DNA from: Bacteroides sp.
GTDB lineage: Bacteria; Bacteroidota; Bacteroidia; Bacteroidales; Bacteroidaceae
NCBI GenBank assembly: GCA_019414725.1
Contig: DXLM01000042.1
Location: forward strand, 1-28,196
DNA length: 28,196 nt
Reading direction: 5' to 3'
The position numbers and the translations under genes are program-made. Shown one piece after another: positions 15,467-23,283 of this stretch. Position 1 is the first letter of the stretch; each line of letters starts with the position of its first letter. Below the pieces are notes generated by a model. It made no database searches and was not told the DNA's origin. It worked only from the letters and a program-made list of their open reading frames with translations.

Positions 15467-17273
15467 ATAGGGCCTCTTTTACGCTTTTTGCTGCGGCTTC
15501 TCCGATTACTGCTGCAAGTTCTTCGACAGTTGCCTGCTTGATTCTTGCCACACTCTTGAATTCTTTCAGTAGGGCTGTTTTGCGCTTTTCTCCTATGCCT
15601 TTTATCCCGTCTAATGCAGAAGCTATTTGACTCTTGCTACGCTTGTCGCGATGGAAAGTAATGGCAAAACGGTGTACCTCGTCTTGTATGTTTTCGAGGA
15701 GATGAAAAAGGGGAGTGCCTTGTTTTATTCCTATAGTCATCGGTGGAAATCCGAACAGAACTTCCGAAGTGCGATGCTTGTTGTTTTTGGCAAGTCCGGC
15801 AATAGGAATCTGTAATTTTAATTCGTCTTCTATTACTTGTCTTACAACTTCCATCTGGCCTTTTCCACCATCGGTCAGAATTAGGTCTGGTAGTTCTCCT
15901 TGTTCTTCGAGTATGCGGGAATATCTCCGGCGTACTACTTCCTGCATAGAGGCATAATCATCCGGTCCGACTACGGTCTTGATATTGTATTTGCGGTAGT
16001 CTTTTTTGCTGGGACGTGCCTTCTTAAATACTACGCATGCCGCTACTGCATCGGAACCTTGTATGTTTGAGTTGTCGAAGCATTCAATATGCATAGGCAT
16101 TTTGTCCATTTGCAGCTGCTCCTGAATTTCTTTTAAGAGGCGAACGCTCCGCTGTTCCGGATTCAGTTTCTCGGCTTGTTTAAGTCGGTCTACTTTGTAT
16201 TGTTTTACATTGAGAAGAGAAAGCTCAAGCAGATGTTTCTTATCGCCTCGTTGCGGTATGGTAAATGTTACGTTATTCAGTTCCATATCTAGTTCGAAAG
16301 GTGCGATAATTTCGCGAGAGCAGCTTTTATACCGTTCTCTCATTTCAATAATTCCAAGCTGGAGCAGCTCTTCCTTTGTCTCATTCAGACGTTTCTTATA
16401 CTCGAATGTGAACGCCTGGTTTATGCATCCGTTTGTGATGTGCAAATAGTTTATGTAGGCCGAATTTTCGTCCATTTCGATAGAGAATACATCTATGTTA
16501 TGAAGAATGGAACTTACGACTTCACTCTTTGCCCGATAGCTTTCTATTAGTTCATATTTTTCTTTTACTTTTTGAGCTTCTTCAAATTTCATCTCCTCTG
16601 CGAGTGACATCATTTCTTTCATCAGTGCGTCGCTTATAGCCTGAGTATTTCCCTTTAAAATCTCTTTTACTTGGGCTATATTATCCATATATTCATCGTG
16701 AGATTGCATCCCGATACATGGACCTTTGCAGTTCTTGATGTGGTATTCCAGGCAAACATTGAATTTCCCCTGACGAATGTTTTCGGGGGTTAGTGCCAGA
16801 TGACAGGTGCGGAGCGGATATAGTTTCTTTATCAGATCTAGCACAGCTTGCATAGAAGGAATATGACTGTATGGACCATAGTAGGTAGAACCGTTCCGGA
16901 TAATTTGCCTTGTCTTGAATACCCGTGGAAAATACTCGTTGCTGACGCAGATAGATGGATAGCTTTTATCATCTTTCAGCAAGACATTATAGCGAGGCTT
17001 GTATTTCTTGATAAGGTTATTTTCCAAGAGCAGGGCATCTTCTTCTGTATTTACAACAATATAGCGGATGTCTGCAATCTTGCTGACTAATATACGTGTC
17101 TTGGCAGATTGATGCTCTTTTGAAAAATACGAATATACACGCCGTTTCAAATTTTTTGCTTTCCCAACATAAATAATCACTCCTTCTTTGTTGAGGTATT
17201 GATAGATGCCGGGAGTGCTTGGCAAATTTAATACGATTCCTCGAAGGTATTCGTTTGTACTAAGTTCTTCCAT
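15465..17273 (-). CDS. uvrC: Excinuclease ABC subunit C
   Basis: This 602-residue nuclease makes both incisions in UvrABC nucleotide excision repair. The N-terminal GIY-YIG domain has PGIYQYL and IIYVGKAKNLKRRV. A short UVR coiled-coil follows at about 205-240 (MSLAEEMKFEEAQKVKEKYE), which contacts UvrB. The C-terminal RNase H-like endonuclease domain has ECFDNSNIQG and LILTDGGKGQ. The helix-hairpin-helix DNA-binding end includes IKGIGEKRKTALLKEF. The frame is open for 18 more codons, but those lie in the apt terminator hairpin, so the ATG at 17273 (MEELSTNEYLRGIV) is chosen. Confidence 0.96.
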   Translation of the reverse strand: MEELSTNEYLRGIVLNLPSTPGIYQYLNKEGVIIYVGKAKNLKRRVYSYFSKEHQSAKTRILVSKIADIRYIVVNTEEDALLLENNLIKKYKPRYNVLLKDDKSYPSICVSNEYFPRVFKTRQIIRNGSTYYGPYSHIPSMQAVLDLIKKLYPLRTCHLALTPENIRQGKFNVCLEYHIKNCKGPCIGMQSHDEYMDNIAQVKEILKGNTQAISDALMKEMMSLAEEMKFEEAQKVKEKYELIESYRAKSEVVSSILHNIDVFSIEMDENSAYINYLHITNGCINQAFTFEYKKRLNETKEELLQLGIIEMRERYKSCSREIIAPFELDMELNNVTFTIPQRGDKKHLLELSLLNVKQYKVDRLKQAEKLNPEQRSVRLLKEIQEQLQMDKMPMHIECFDNSNIQGSDAVAACVVFKKARPSKKDYRKYNIKTVVGPDDYASMQEVVRRRYSRILEEQGELPDLILTDGGKGQMEVVRQVIEDELKLQIPIAGLAKNNKHRTSEVLFGFPPMTIGIKQGTPLFHLLENIQDEVHRFAITFHRDKRSKSQIASALDGIKGIGEKRKTALLKEFKSVARIKQATVEELAAVIGEAAAKSVKEAL

Positions 17274-17303
17274 GTTATAGCTTGTACGTTTAAGGATTTC
17301 TAT

Positions 17304-17353
17304 AAAAGAAGAATCCGGCATATACAAAAATGTATTTGCCGGATTCTTCTTTT
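17304..17353 (-). terminator. Strong bidirectional terminator after apt
   Basis: There are 23-nt arms (17304-17326 and 17331-17353) with a single mismatch and a 4-nt loop, flanked by T-rich sequence on both strands. It lies between the apt stop and the uvrC ATG, so it separates apt from uvrC or attenuates read-through. Confidence 0.85.
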
Positions 17354-17414
17354 CCTTATTTATTGTGAATAGGAGATATTAAACTCTTATATGTCCGTCC
17401 GGCTGAGCAGCCTT

Positions 17415-17939
17415 TTAAAGTTGCAACAGCGTGGTCACTTCTACATCGTCGGTAAATGCTTTTCTACCGTTTAATCCTTTCAGCTCGATTACAAAATTTA
17501 CAAATGCCTGTTTAGCACCGCATCTTTTTACTAAGCGATAGGTTGCAGCCATGGTTCCTCCGGTTGCCAGCAAATCATCGTGCAACAAGACGATGTCATT
17601 TTCATTAATAGCATCTTTATGTATCTGTATGGTGTCAGTCCCATATTCTTTTGCATAAGTTTCTTCTACCACTTCTGCAGGAAGTTTTCCTGGCTTTCTT
17701 GCCATGATGAATCCGGCTCCTAATCTGGCAGCTAAAGCACCTCCCAAAATGAAGCCTCTAGATTCGATACCGACTACCTTTGTGATGCCTTTATCCTTAT
17801 ACATTTCGTATAGTTCGTCAATCATCCCTTGGAGGCACTCGGCATTTTTAAACAATGTAGTGACGTCGTAGAACAATATTCCCGGAATAGGGAAGTCTGG
17901 TATCTCACGGAGGTTTTTCTTTAATGTTTCTTTATTCAT
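17415..17939 (-). CDS. apt: Adenine phosphoribosyltransferase
   Basis: The 174-residue purine-salvage enzyme joins adenine and PRPP to AMP plus pyrophosphate. It begins LREIPDFPIPGILFYDVTTL, the usual APT start, and has GIESRGFILGGALA near 58-70. The PRPP loop VLLHDDLLATGGTMAA is at 117-132. Length is normal. It lies 57 bp after mnmG with no -7 box between, so it is probably co-transcribed with mnmG across the parS site. Confidence 0.96.
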   Translation of the reverse strand: MNKETLKKNLREIPDFPIPGILFYDVTTLFKNAECLQGMIDELYEMYKDKGITKVVGIESRGFILGGALAARLGAGFIMARKPGKLPAEVVEETYAKEYGTDTIQIHKDAINENDIVLLHDDLLATGGTMAATYRLVKRCGAKQAFVNFVIELKGLNGRKAFTDDVEVTTLLQL

Positions 17940-17972
17940 ATCCAGTAATTTATGTTTGTTTCTTAAACTTGT

Positions 17973-17988
17973 TGTTTCACGTGAAACA
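17973..17988. promoter_or_regulatory. parS: parS centromere site for ParB (Spo0J)
   Basis: TGTTTCACGTGAAACA is a perfect 16-bp palindrome and equals the widely conserved chromosomal parS consensus bound by ParB. It lies 8 bp after the mnmG stop and 33 bp before the apt start. Such sites cluster around the replication origin, and mnmG is itself origin-linked in many bacteria. ParB loads here and spreads to organise origin segregation and SMC loading. The match is seen directly; ParB binding is inferred. Confidence 0.85.
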
Positions 17989-17996
17989 TGCTTGCT

Positions 17997-19868
17997 TTAG
18001 CGTCCCAGTAACACGAGAAGCACATTGATGTCGCTTGGAGAAATACCTGGTATACGGCTTGCTTGCGCCAGTGTTTCCGGATCTATTTTTATGAGCTTCT
18101 GACGGGCTTCTGTTGACAGAGAGTTCAAGTTGGCATAGTCAAACTTTCCTTTGATACGGATGGCTTCCAAGCGATGTATCTTGTCTGCTATCATTCGTTC
18201 ACGATCGATATAGCCTTGGTATTTGATTAACACTTCTGCTGCCTCAATTGTTTCTTCTTTCCGGTCGGTTACCTTGTCGAGTGCAGCTTGGAAAGATGGC
18301 ACATGCGGGGCAATATTCTCGATAGTGATTTGCGGACGACTAAGCAACTCTATCAGTTTGCAGCCATGAGTAAGCCGGGCTGTTCCAAGTCCCTCTAAAG
18401 CGTCGTTTATCTTATCTGCCTTGATGGAGTAGGTTTTTGCAAACTCAACCAACCGCTGTATTTCTTCTCGCTTCTGGCAAAGTCTGTCGTAGCGTTCTTT
18501 ACTTGCCAGACCTAGTTTATATGAGCGTTCTGTCAGACGCATGTCGGCATCGTCTTGACGGAGCAGAATTCTATATTCTGCACGTGAGGTAAACATTCTG
18601 TAAGGTTCGTCTACACCTTTTGTTACCAGGTCGTCAATCAATACTCCGATGTATGCTTCGTCGCGTCCAAGTACGAATGGTTCATCTCCATGACAATTAA
18701 TGTGTGCATTGATACCAGCAATGATACCTTGTCCTCCGGCTTCTTCGTATCCGGTTGTCCCGTTTACTTGTCCGGCAAAGAATAGGTTCTTTACGACTTT
18801 CGATTCTAATGTATGCTTAAGCTGTGTCGGATCGAAATAGTCGTATTCGATAGCATATCCCGGGCGATAGGCAACGATGTTTCTGAAGCAAGGAATCTTC
18901 TTTAACGCAGCGAACTGTATATCCATTGGAAGTGAAGAGGAGAATCCGTTTAGATAAAGTTCTTGTGTGGTTTCTCCTTCCGGCTCAAGGAACAACTGAT
19001 GCTGTGGCTTATCGGGGAAAGTCACAATCTTTGTTTCGATACTTGGGCAATAGCGAGGTCCTATGCTCTGAATTTGTCCATTGAAAAGGGGAGAGTCGGC
19101 CAATCCGCTACGCAATACTTCGTGTACTTCCTCGTTAGTATAGCATGTCCAGCATTGAAGCTGCTTGAGCTGTCTGGGCTCGCTGATGAAAGAGAAACGG
19201 TGAAAATCATTTTCTCCATCCTGTGTTTCCATCAGGCTGAAGTCTACACTTCGTGCATCAATACGAACCGGAGTACCTGTTTTCATTCGTCCGGCAGTAA
19301 TGCCATGGCGTGTAATGGATTCTGTCAGATGATAGGATGCTGGTTCTGCACAACGTCCTCCGGCAAGCATCTTGTGTCCGATATGCATTAAGCCGTTTAA
19401 GAAAGTACCGGCTGTAAGAATAATACATTTGGCATGGAAAGTTACTCCCCAGCATGTAACCAATCCGGTTACTTCACCATTTTCTACTAATAATTCCTCT
19501 ACTGTATCTTGCCAAATATGGAGGTTGGGAATGTTCTCCAGAATTTCGCGCCATGCCCAGATGAATTTACCTCGGTCGCACTGTGCACGTGGACTCCACA
19601 TGGCAGGACCTTTGGAACGGTTCAGCATGCGGAACTGAATTGCTGTGCGGTCTGTTACCAATCCCATATATCCGCCGAGTGCGTCGATTTCCCGAACAAT
19701 CTGACCTTTGGCGATTCCTCCCACGGCAGGGTTACAGCTCATCTGTCCGATCTTATTCATATCCATTGTGATCAGACAGGTTTTCGAGCCAAGGTTAGCT
19801 GCTGCCGCAGCGGCTTCGCAGCCGGCATGTCCGGCTCCTATAACAATAACGTCATACTTAAAGTCCAT
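17997..19868 (-). CDS. mnmG: tRNA uridine-5-carboxymethylaminomethyl modification enzyme MnmG (GidA)
   Basis: This 623-residue FAD protein works with MnmE to place carboxymethylaminomethyl on U34 of certain tRNAs. The N-terminal FAD-binding GAGHAGCEA is at 11-19, followed by the family signatures QMSCNPAVGGIAKGQ and GPAMWSPRAQCDR. Mid-protein YRPGYAIEYDYF and FFAGQVNGTTGYEEAGGQG are also diagnostic. The C-terminal helical domain (YIDRERMIADKIHRLE to SPSDINVLLVLLGR) is the MnmE-binding part. Length is normal. A -7 box lies 26 bp upstream and apt follows downstream. Confidence 0.97.
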   Translation of the reverse strand: MDFKYDVIVIGAGHAGCEAAAAAANLGSKTCLITMDMNKIGQMSCNPAVGGIAKGQIVREIDALGGYMGLVTDRTAIQFRMLNRSKGPAMWSPRAQCDRGKFIWAWREILENIPNLHIWQDTVEELLVENGEVTGLVTCWGVTFHAKCIILTAGTFLNGLMHIGHKMLAGGRCAEPASYHLTESITRHGITAGRMKTGTPVRIDARSVDFSLMETQDGENDFHRFSFISEPRQLKQLQCWTCYTNEEVHEVLRSGLADSPLFNGQIQSIGPRYCPSIETKIVTFPDKPQHQLFLEPEGETTQELYLNGFSSSLPMDIQFAALKKIPCFRNIVAYRPGYAIEYDYFDPTQLKHTLESKVVKNLFFAGQVNGTTGYEEAGGQGIIAGINAHINCHGDEPFVLGRDEAYIGVLIDDLVTKGVDEPYRMFTSRAEYRILLRQDDADMRLTERSYKLGLASKERYDRLCQKREEIQRLVEFAKTYSIKADKINDALEGLGTARLTHGCKLIELLSRPQITIENIAPHVPSFQAALDKVTDRKEETIEAAEVLIKYQGYIDRERMIADKIHRLEAIRIKGKFDYANLNSLSTEARQKLIKIDPETLAQASRIPGISPSDINVLLVLLGR

Positions 19869-19893
19869 TAATCTTTTGTTTTTATATCTGTTG

Positions 19894-19901
19894 CAAAAAT
19901 A
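19894..19901 (-). promoter_or_regulatory. -7 promoter box for mnmG-apt
   Basis: The - strand reads TATTTTTG, matching TAnnTTTG, 26 bp before the mnmG start. Confidence 0.5.
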
Positions 19902-20002
19902 CGAAAAATTAGTGGCTTAGCTTTGATTCAGGTTCGTAAAAAGAGTTATAGTAAAGAGGAAAGGAGAGGAGGGAGTAAAGAACTGAAAAGTATGAAATAA
20001 AA

Positions 20003-20077
20003 TCCGCTGTTGTTTTCCCTGATTCATGCCGATGTTTTTTAGAAATGTCAGCATGAATTTAAGAAAACAACAGCGGA
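20003..20077 (-). terminator. Two-part hairpin terminator after ybeY
   Basis: Outer arms 20003-20017 and 20063-20077 pair perfectly over 15 bp. An inner stem pairs 20022-20029 with 20051-20058. Between the two stems is a small asymmetric internal loop. T-rich sequence follows on the - strand. It separates spmAB-ybeY from mnmG. Confidence 0.75.
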
Positions 20078-20147
20078 AATTTTCAGCAGTCCTACCCGAA
20101 TTAGGAATGTGCTCAGGTAATAGGTCTTGAATAGATTCCGAATGGAA

Positions 20148-20570
20148 TTATTGAAAATCTTTCAGCAAATCGAGTGCCTTATTTTCGGCAGCTTCCATGA
20201 TTTCACGTTCTCCCGGACCTTTATCGTTTATGCCACACAGATGCAGAATACCGTGAATAATGACGCGGTGCAACTCTGTTTCGTAAGTTGCTCCAAATTG
20301 CTCTGCATTGGTACGGACTGTATCAAGGCTAATAAATAAATCGCCTGCAATCCGGTTCCCTTCACAATAGTCGAACGTAATGATGTCAGTGTAGTAATCG
20401 TGCTGAAGATACTGACGGTTTACTTCCAGAATCTTTTCATCAGAACAGAAAATGTAAGCTATTTCACCTACTTTTTTCCCGTAAGTTTCTGCAACAGCTT
20501 TTATCCACGCTGTGGTTTCGCGCTTTTTGATAGCGGGCATTTCTACCCCTTCAGTTTGATAAGTAATCAT
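20148..20570 (-). CDS. ybeY: Endoribonuclease YbeY (rRNA maturation)
   Basis: This 140-residue metal-dependent RNase acts in 16S rRNA 3'-end maturation and ribosome quality control. The family core is present: YTDIITFDY, then GDLFISLDTVRTNA, and HRVIIHGILHLCG with His106 and His110. The usual third zinc ligand of the motif HGxLHLxGyDH is absent, since the sequence reads GINDKGPGE after the second His. I recall that Bacteroidetes YbeY proteins commonly differ here. It starts 8 bp after the spmAB stop, so it is probably co-transcribed with it. Confidence 0.92.
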   Translation of the reverse strand: MITYQTEGVEMPAIKKRETTAWIKAVAETYGKKVGEIAYIFCSDEKILEVNRQYLQHDYYTDIITFDYCEGNRIAGDLFISLDTVRTNAEQFGATYETELHRVIIHGILHLCGINDKGPGEREIMEAAENKALDLLKDFQ

Positions 20571-20578
20571 ATCGTATA

Positions 20579-21811
20579 TTAGTTAAAGAATAAATAGCAA
20601 ATAAGAATTGCGGCTATGACACCAGCCAGATCGGCGAGTAATCCGCATGGTACAGCATGGCGTGTACGGACAACTCCCACACTTCCGAAATAAACGGCGA
20701 GAATATAGAACGTAGTATCGGTAGATCCCTGAAAGATGCAAGATAACCGTCCTACAAAAGAGTCGGCTCCGTATGTGTTCATGGCATCTACCATTAGCCC
20801 GCGAGCTCCACTACCACTTAATGGTTTCATCAGTGCTGTAGGCAGTGCCCCTACAAAATCACTATTGATGCCGCATAAGCTCACCAAGTTGGCTATACCT
20901 TCTATCAAATAGTCCATGCATCCGGAAGCACGGAAGACTCCGATGGCTACTAAAATGGCTACCAGATAAGGGATGATGCGTACGGCAGTAGTAAACCCTT
21001 CTTTGGCTCCTTCTACAAAAGCGTCGTATACATTAATTTTCTTTCTCATGCCGGCAACTATGAAACCGATGATAATGACAAACAAGAATACATTGGCTGT
21101 AGTTGTAGAATATATATCGATTTGCTGACGTGACAGCATGCTGAAGAAATAAATAATACCTGCAATAACTAGGCTTGTACCACCTAGGAATAACAGAATA
21201 GTCCGGTTCAGCAAGTTGATGCGCTGGTATAAGCTTACTGCAATAATACCGGCAAGTGTAGAAAAAAAGGTCGCCAGCAGGATAGGGACAAAAACATCTG
21301 TAGGCTGAGCAGCTCCCAGTTGGGCACGATAGACCATAATGCTGATAGGAATCAAGGTCAATCCTGAGGTATTCAGTACCAGAAACATGATCATCGGATT
21401 ACTTGCCGTATCTTTTTTCGGATTCAGTTCTTGTAATCCCTCCATTGCTTTCAGACCTAAAGGGGTTGCAGCATTGTCCAAACCTAGCATATTGGCGGCA
21501 AGATTCATAAAAATACTTCCTGTAACAGGATGCCCTTTGGGTATTTCCGGGAATAATTTAGTAAAGAGTGGGCTCAGTAAACGAGAGAAAACTCCGATAA
21601 CACCACCTTGTTCTCCGATACGCATGATGCCCATCCAGAGGGATAGTACTCCGGTTAGTCCCAATGAAATCTCGAATGCTGTTTTGGAAGAATCGAATGT
21701 TGAATTAATGATAGCAGGAAAGACTTCCGTATCTCCTAAAAATATAAGACGTACTACAGCTACAATAAATGCGGTCAGGAAAAAAGCAATCCAAATATAA
21801 TTCAGAACCAT
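20579..21811 (-). CDS. SpmA-SpmB fusion, nucleoside-recognition (Gate) domain membrane protein
   Basis: The 410-residue membrane protein has about nine or ten hydrophobic segments. The N-terminal half matches spore maturation protein A (GVLSLWMGIMRIGEQGG, NMLGLDNAATPLGLKAM). The C-terminal half, from about residue 230, matches SpmB (AVRIIPYLVAILVAIGVFR, PTALMKPLSGSGARGLMVDA, GSTDTTFYILAVYFG). In Bacillus these are two genes tied to spore core dehydration. Bacteroidales do not sporulate, so the role here must be different, perhaps transport; the function is unknown. A -7 box lies about 40 bp upstream, shared in a divergent region with the DUF3810 gene. Confidence 0.88.
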   Translation of the reverse strand: MVLNYIWIAFFLTAFIVAVVRLIFLGDTEVFPAIINSTFDSSKTAFEISLGLTGVLSLWMGIMRIGEQGGVIGVFSRLLSPLFTKLFPEIPKGHPVTGSIFMNLAANMLGLDNAATPLGLKAMEGLQELNPKKDTASNPMIMFLVLNTSGLTLIPISIMVYRAQLGAAQPTDVFVPILLATFFSTLAGIIAVSLYQRINLLNRTILLFLGGTSLVIAGIIYFFSMLSRQQIDIYSTTTANVFLFVIIIGFIVAGMRKKINVYDAFVEGAKEGFTTAVRIIPYLVAILVAIGVFRASGCMDYLIEGIANLVSLCGINSDFVGALPTALMKPLSGSGARGLMVDAMNTYGADSFVGRLSCIFQGSTDTTFYILAVYFGSVGVVRTRHAVPCGLLADLAGVIAAILICYLFFN

Positions 21812-21848
21812 GTAGAATATGTTTGAAGTATTAATAATCTTTACCGGA

Positions 21849-21856
21849 CAAAAGTA
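21849..21856 (-). promoter_or_regulatory. -7 promoter box for spmAB-ybeY
   Basis: The - strand reads TACTTTTG, matching TAnnTTTG, 37 bp before the spmAB start. It lies 21 bp from the divergent box at 21878-21885. Confidence 0.5.
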
Positions 21857-21877
21857 AAGAATTAATTCAGAAAATGA

Positions 21878-21885
21878 TAACTTTG
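21878..21885 (+). promoter_or_regulatory. -7 promoter box for the DUF3810 gene (near-leaderless)
   Basis: TAACTTTG matches TAnnTTTG and ends only 5 bp before the ATG at 21891. Transcription would start at or next to the start codon, so the mRNA may have almost no leader. Confidence 0.5.
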
Positions 21886-21890
21886 TTCTT

Positions 21891-23030
21891 ATGAAAAAAC
21901 CTCGGTGGAAACATATTCGTTGGATAATACTGGCTTTACTTTTGGCTGGTGTGTGTATGTTTCGGTTTATATCTGGTGCAGGTGAATTTTATGCCTGCTG
22001 TATTTATCCTGCTGTTTCCGGCTGTTTGTCGCGGCTGGCTTCTCTAGTTTCGTTTTCTCTTTGTGAAGCTCTGGTCGTTGCGACAGTTGTAGCGCTATTG
22101 CTGTATCCGATTATAGCCAGGCTTAGAAGACAAACTTGGAAATCGATCGTAGGGAGTGAACTGGAAGTTTTGCTTTGGATATATGTCTGGTTTTATTGGG
22201 GATGGGGAATGAATTATTTCCGAGACAGTTTCTTTGAACGGACAGAAGTCACTCCTTGTTCTTATAATGAACAACGTTTCAAGCAGTTTCTTGCTATTTA
22301 TACAGATAGTTTAAACTGTACATATAAAAAAGACTTGAATGTTTCACAGCCAGACATAGAACAAAAAATCAAGCCGGTTTATGCAGAAGTTCCCGATAAA
22401 TATGGACTGACTCGTCCAGAAAGTTTTCAGCATCCGAAACAATCCTTCTGTAATGCCTTGTATTCGGGAGTTGGAGTATTGGGATATATGGGACCTTTTT
22501 TCGATGAGTCGCATGTGAATCATGAGCTACTACCTGTACAGCTTCCGTTTACTTACGCACACGAACTTGCCCACTTGCTTGGAGTTAGCAGTGAGGCTGA
22601 AGCTAATTTCTGGGCTTATCAAGTATGTATTCATGCTGACGATTGCAATATACGTTATAGCGGCTATTTCGGATTGTTACCCTATGTAGCGGTAAATGTT
22701 CGTAATTTGCTTGGCGATAGTGAATATTCGAAGTGGTTAAGTATGCTACGTCCGGAAGTGATACAACAGTTGTATGATAAGCAAGCATATTGGGATGTCC
22801 GTTATAATAAATTATTAGGAAAGTTTCAGAATGTAGTTTACAACTGGTATTTAAAAAGTAATCAAATTCCCTCCGGACAAAAAAATTATGCGGAAGTTAT
22901 CGGTATGATTCTTTCTCTACCGGAAAATTGGTGGCAGGGCCTCTTGAGAATTAAAAAAATCGGGGAAGTGTTCAGCTTGAATCTTTTTTTGCCAGTAATG
23001 GAGCTCTTTGTTTTGATGCCTTTTCTTTAA
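21891..23030 (+). CDS. DUF3810 family membrane zinc metalloprotease-like protein; C-terminus possibly frameshifted
   Basis: The product has 379 residues as read. Hydrophobic segments lie at about 10-27, 36-77 and 92-106, then a long domain with HELAHLLGVSSEAEANF (His224, Glu225, His228, Glu237). This HExxH plus downstream Glu pattern is the zinc site of gluzincin-type proteases. The family is known by me only as DUF3810; substrate unknown. After KNYAEVIGMILS (residue 342) the frame continues as PENWWQGLLR and a hydrophobic tail ending at 23030. One frame over it reads YRKIGGRAS and stops at 22947, which looks more like a natural end. A one-base insertion near 22911-22918 would explain this. 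Confidence 0.85.
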   Translation: MKKPRWKHIRWIILALLLAGVCMFRFISGAGEFYACCIYPAVSGCLSRLASLVSFSLCEALVVATVVALLLYPIIARLRRQTWKSIVGSELEVLLWIYVWFYWGWGMNYFRDSFFERTEVTPCSYNEQRFKQFLAIYTDSLNCTYKKDLNVSQPDIEQKIKPVYAEVPDKYGLTRPESFQHPKQSFCNALYSGVGVLGYMGPFFDESHVNHELLPVQLPFTYAHELAHLLGVSSEAEANFWAYQVCIHADDCNIRYSGYFGLLPYVAVNVRNLLGDSEYSKWLSMLRPEVIQQLYDKQAYWDVRYNKLLGKFQNVVYNWYLKSNQIPSGQKNYAEVIGMILSLPENWWQGLLRIKKIGEVFSLNLFLPVMELFVLMPFL

Positions 23031-23114
23031 ATAGTGCTTATTTTGTTTCTTTTTGAAATGCCATACTGTTTATTTCTGTTTATTTGTATTGCATAATACG
23101 ATTTTAAATTTCTT

Positions 23115-23144
23115 TTTGGCTCTAGAAAAAGTATTGTAACTTTG
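23115..23144 (+). promoter_or_regulatory. Orphan + strand promoter facing the susCD terminator
   Basis: TTTG at 23115-23118, an 18-bp spacer, then TAACTTTG at 23137-23144 form the best two-part Bacteroidetes promoter in the window. No + strand gene lies downstream. A transcript would start near 23151 and run into the hairpin at 23214-23256, giving a candidate small RNA of about 110 nt complementary to the susD 3' end region. Confidence 0.45.
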
Positions 23145-23206
23145 GTCGAACTAGAAAAAATAGATAATTTTCTTCTCCTTAATCATTTTTATTTCGGATA
23201 ATAAGT

Positions 23207-23256
23207 AAAAAAATCCGCTTCAGAATAAAAAACTTGGTTAGTTATTCTGAAACGGA
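23207..23256 (-). terminator. Rho-independent terminator of susCD
   Basis: A 15-bp stem (23214-23228 with 23242-23256, one mismatch) is followed on the - strand by seven T (23207-23213). It begins 28 bp after the susD stop. On the + strand a weaker T-rich stretch follows, so it may work both ways. Confidence 0.85.
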
Positions 23257-23283
23257 GATTTTATTAGAAATCACAAATGGAGC

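Noticed and set aside
15361..15630. 89-codon + strand frame spanning the small RNA candidate
   Set aside because: Most of it is antisense to the 3' end of uvrC and it runs through a strong intrinsic terminator.
20579..21811. Evidence of a spore-forming host
   Set aside because: Spm-type proteins also occur in non-sporulating Bacteroidales, and every other marker here is Bacteroidetes.
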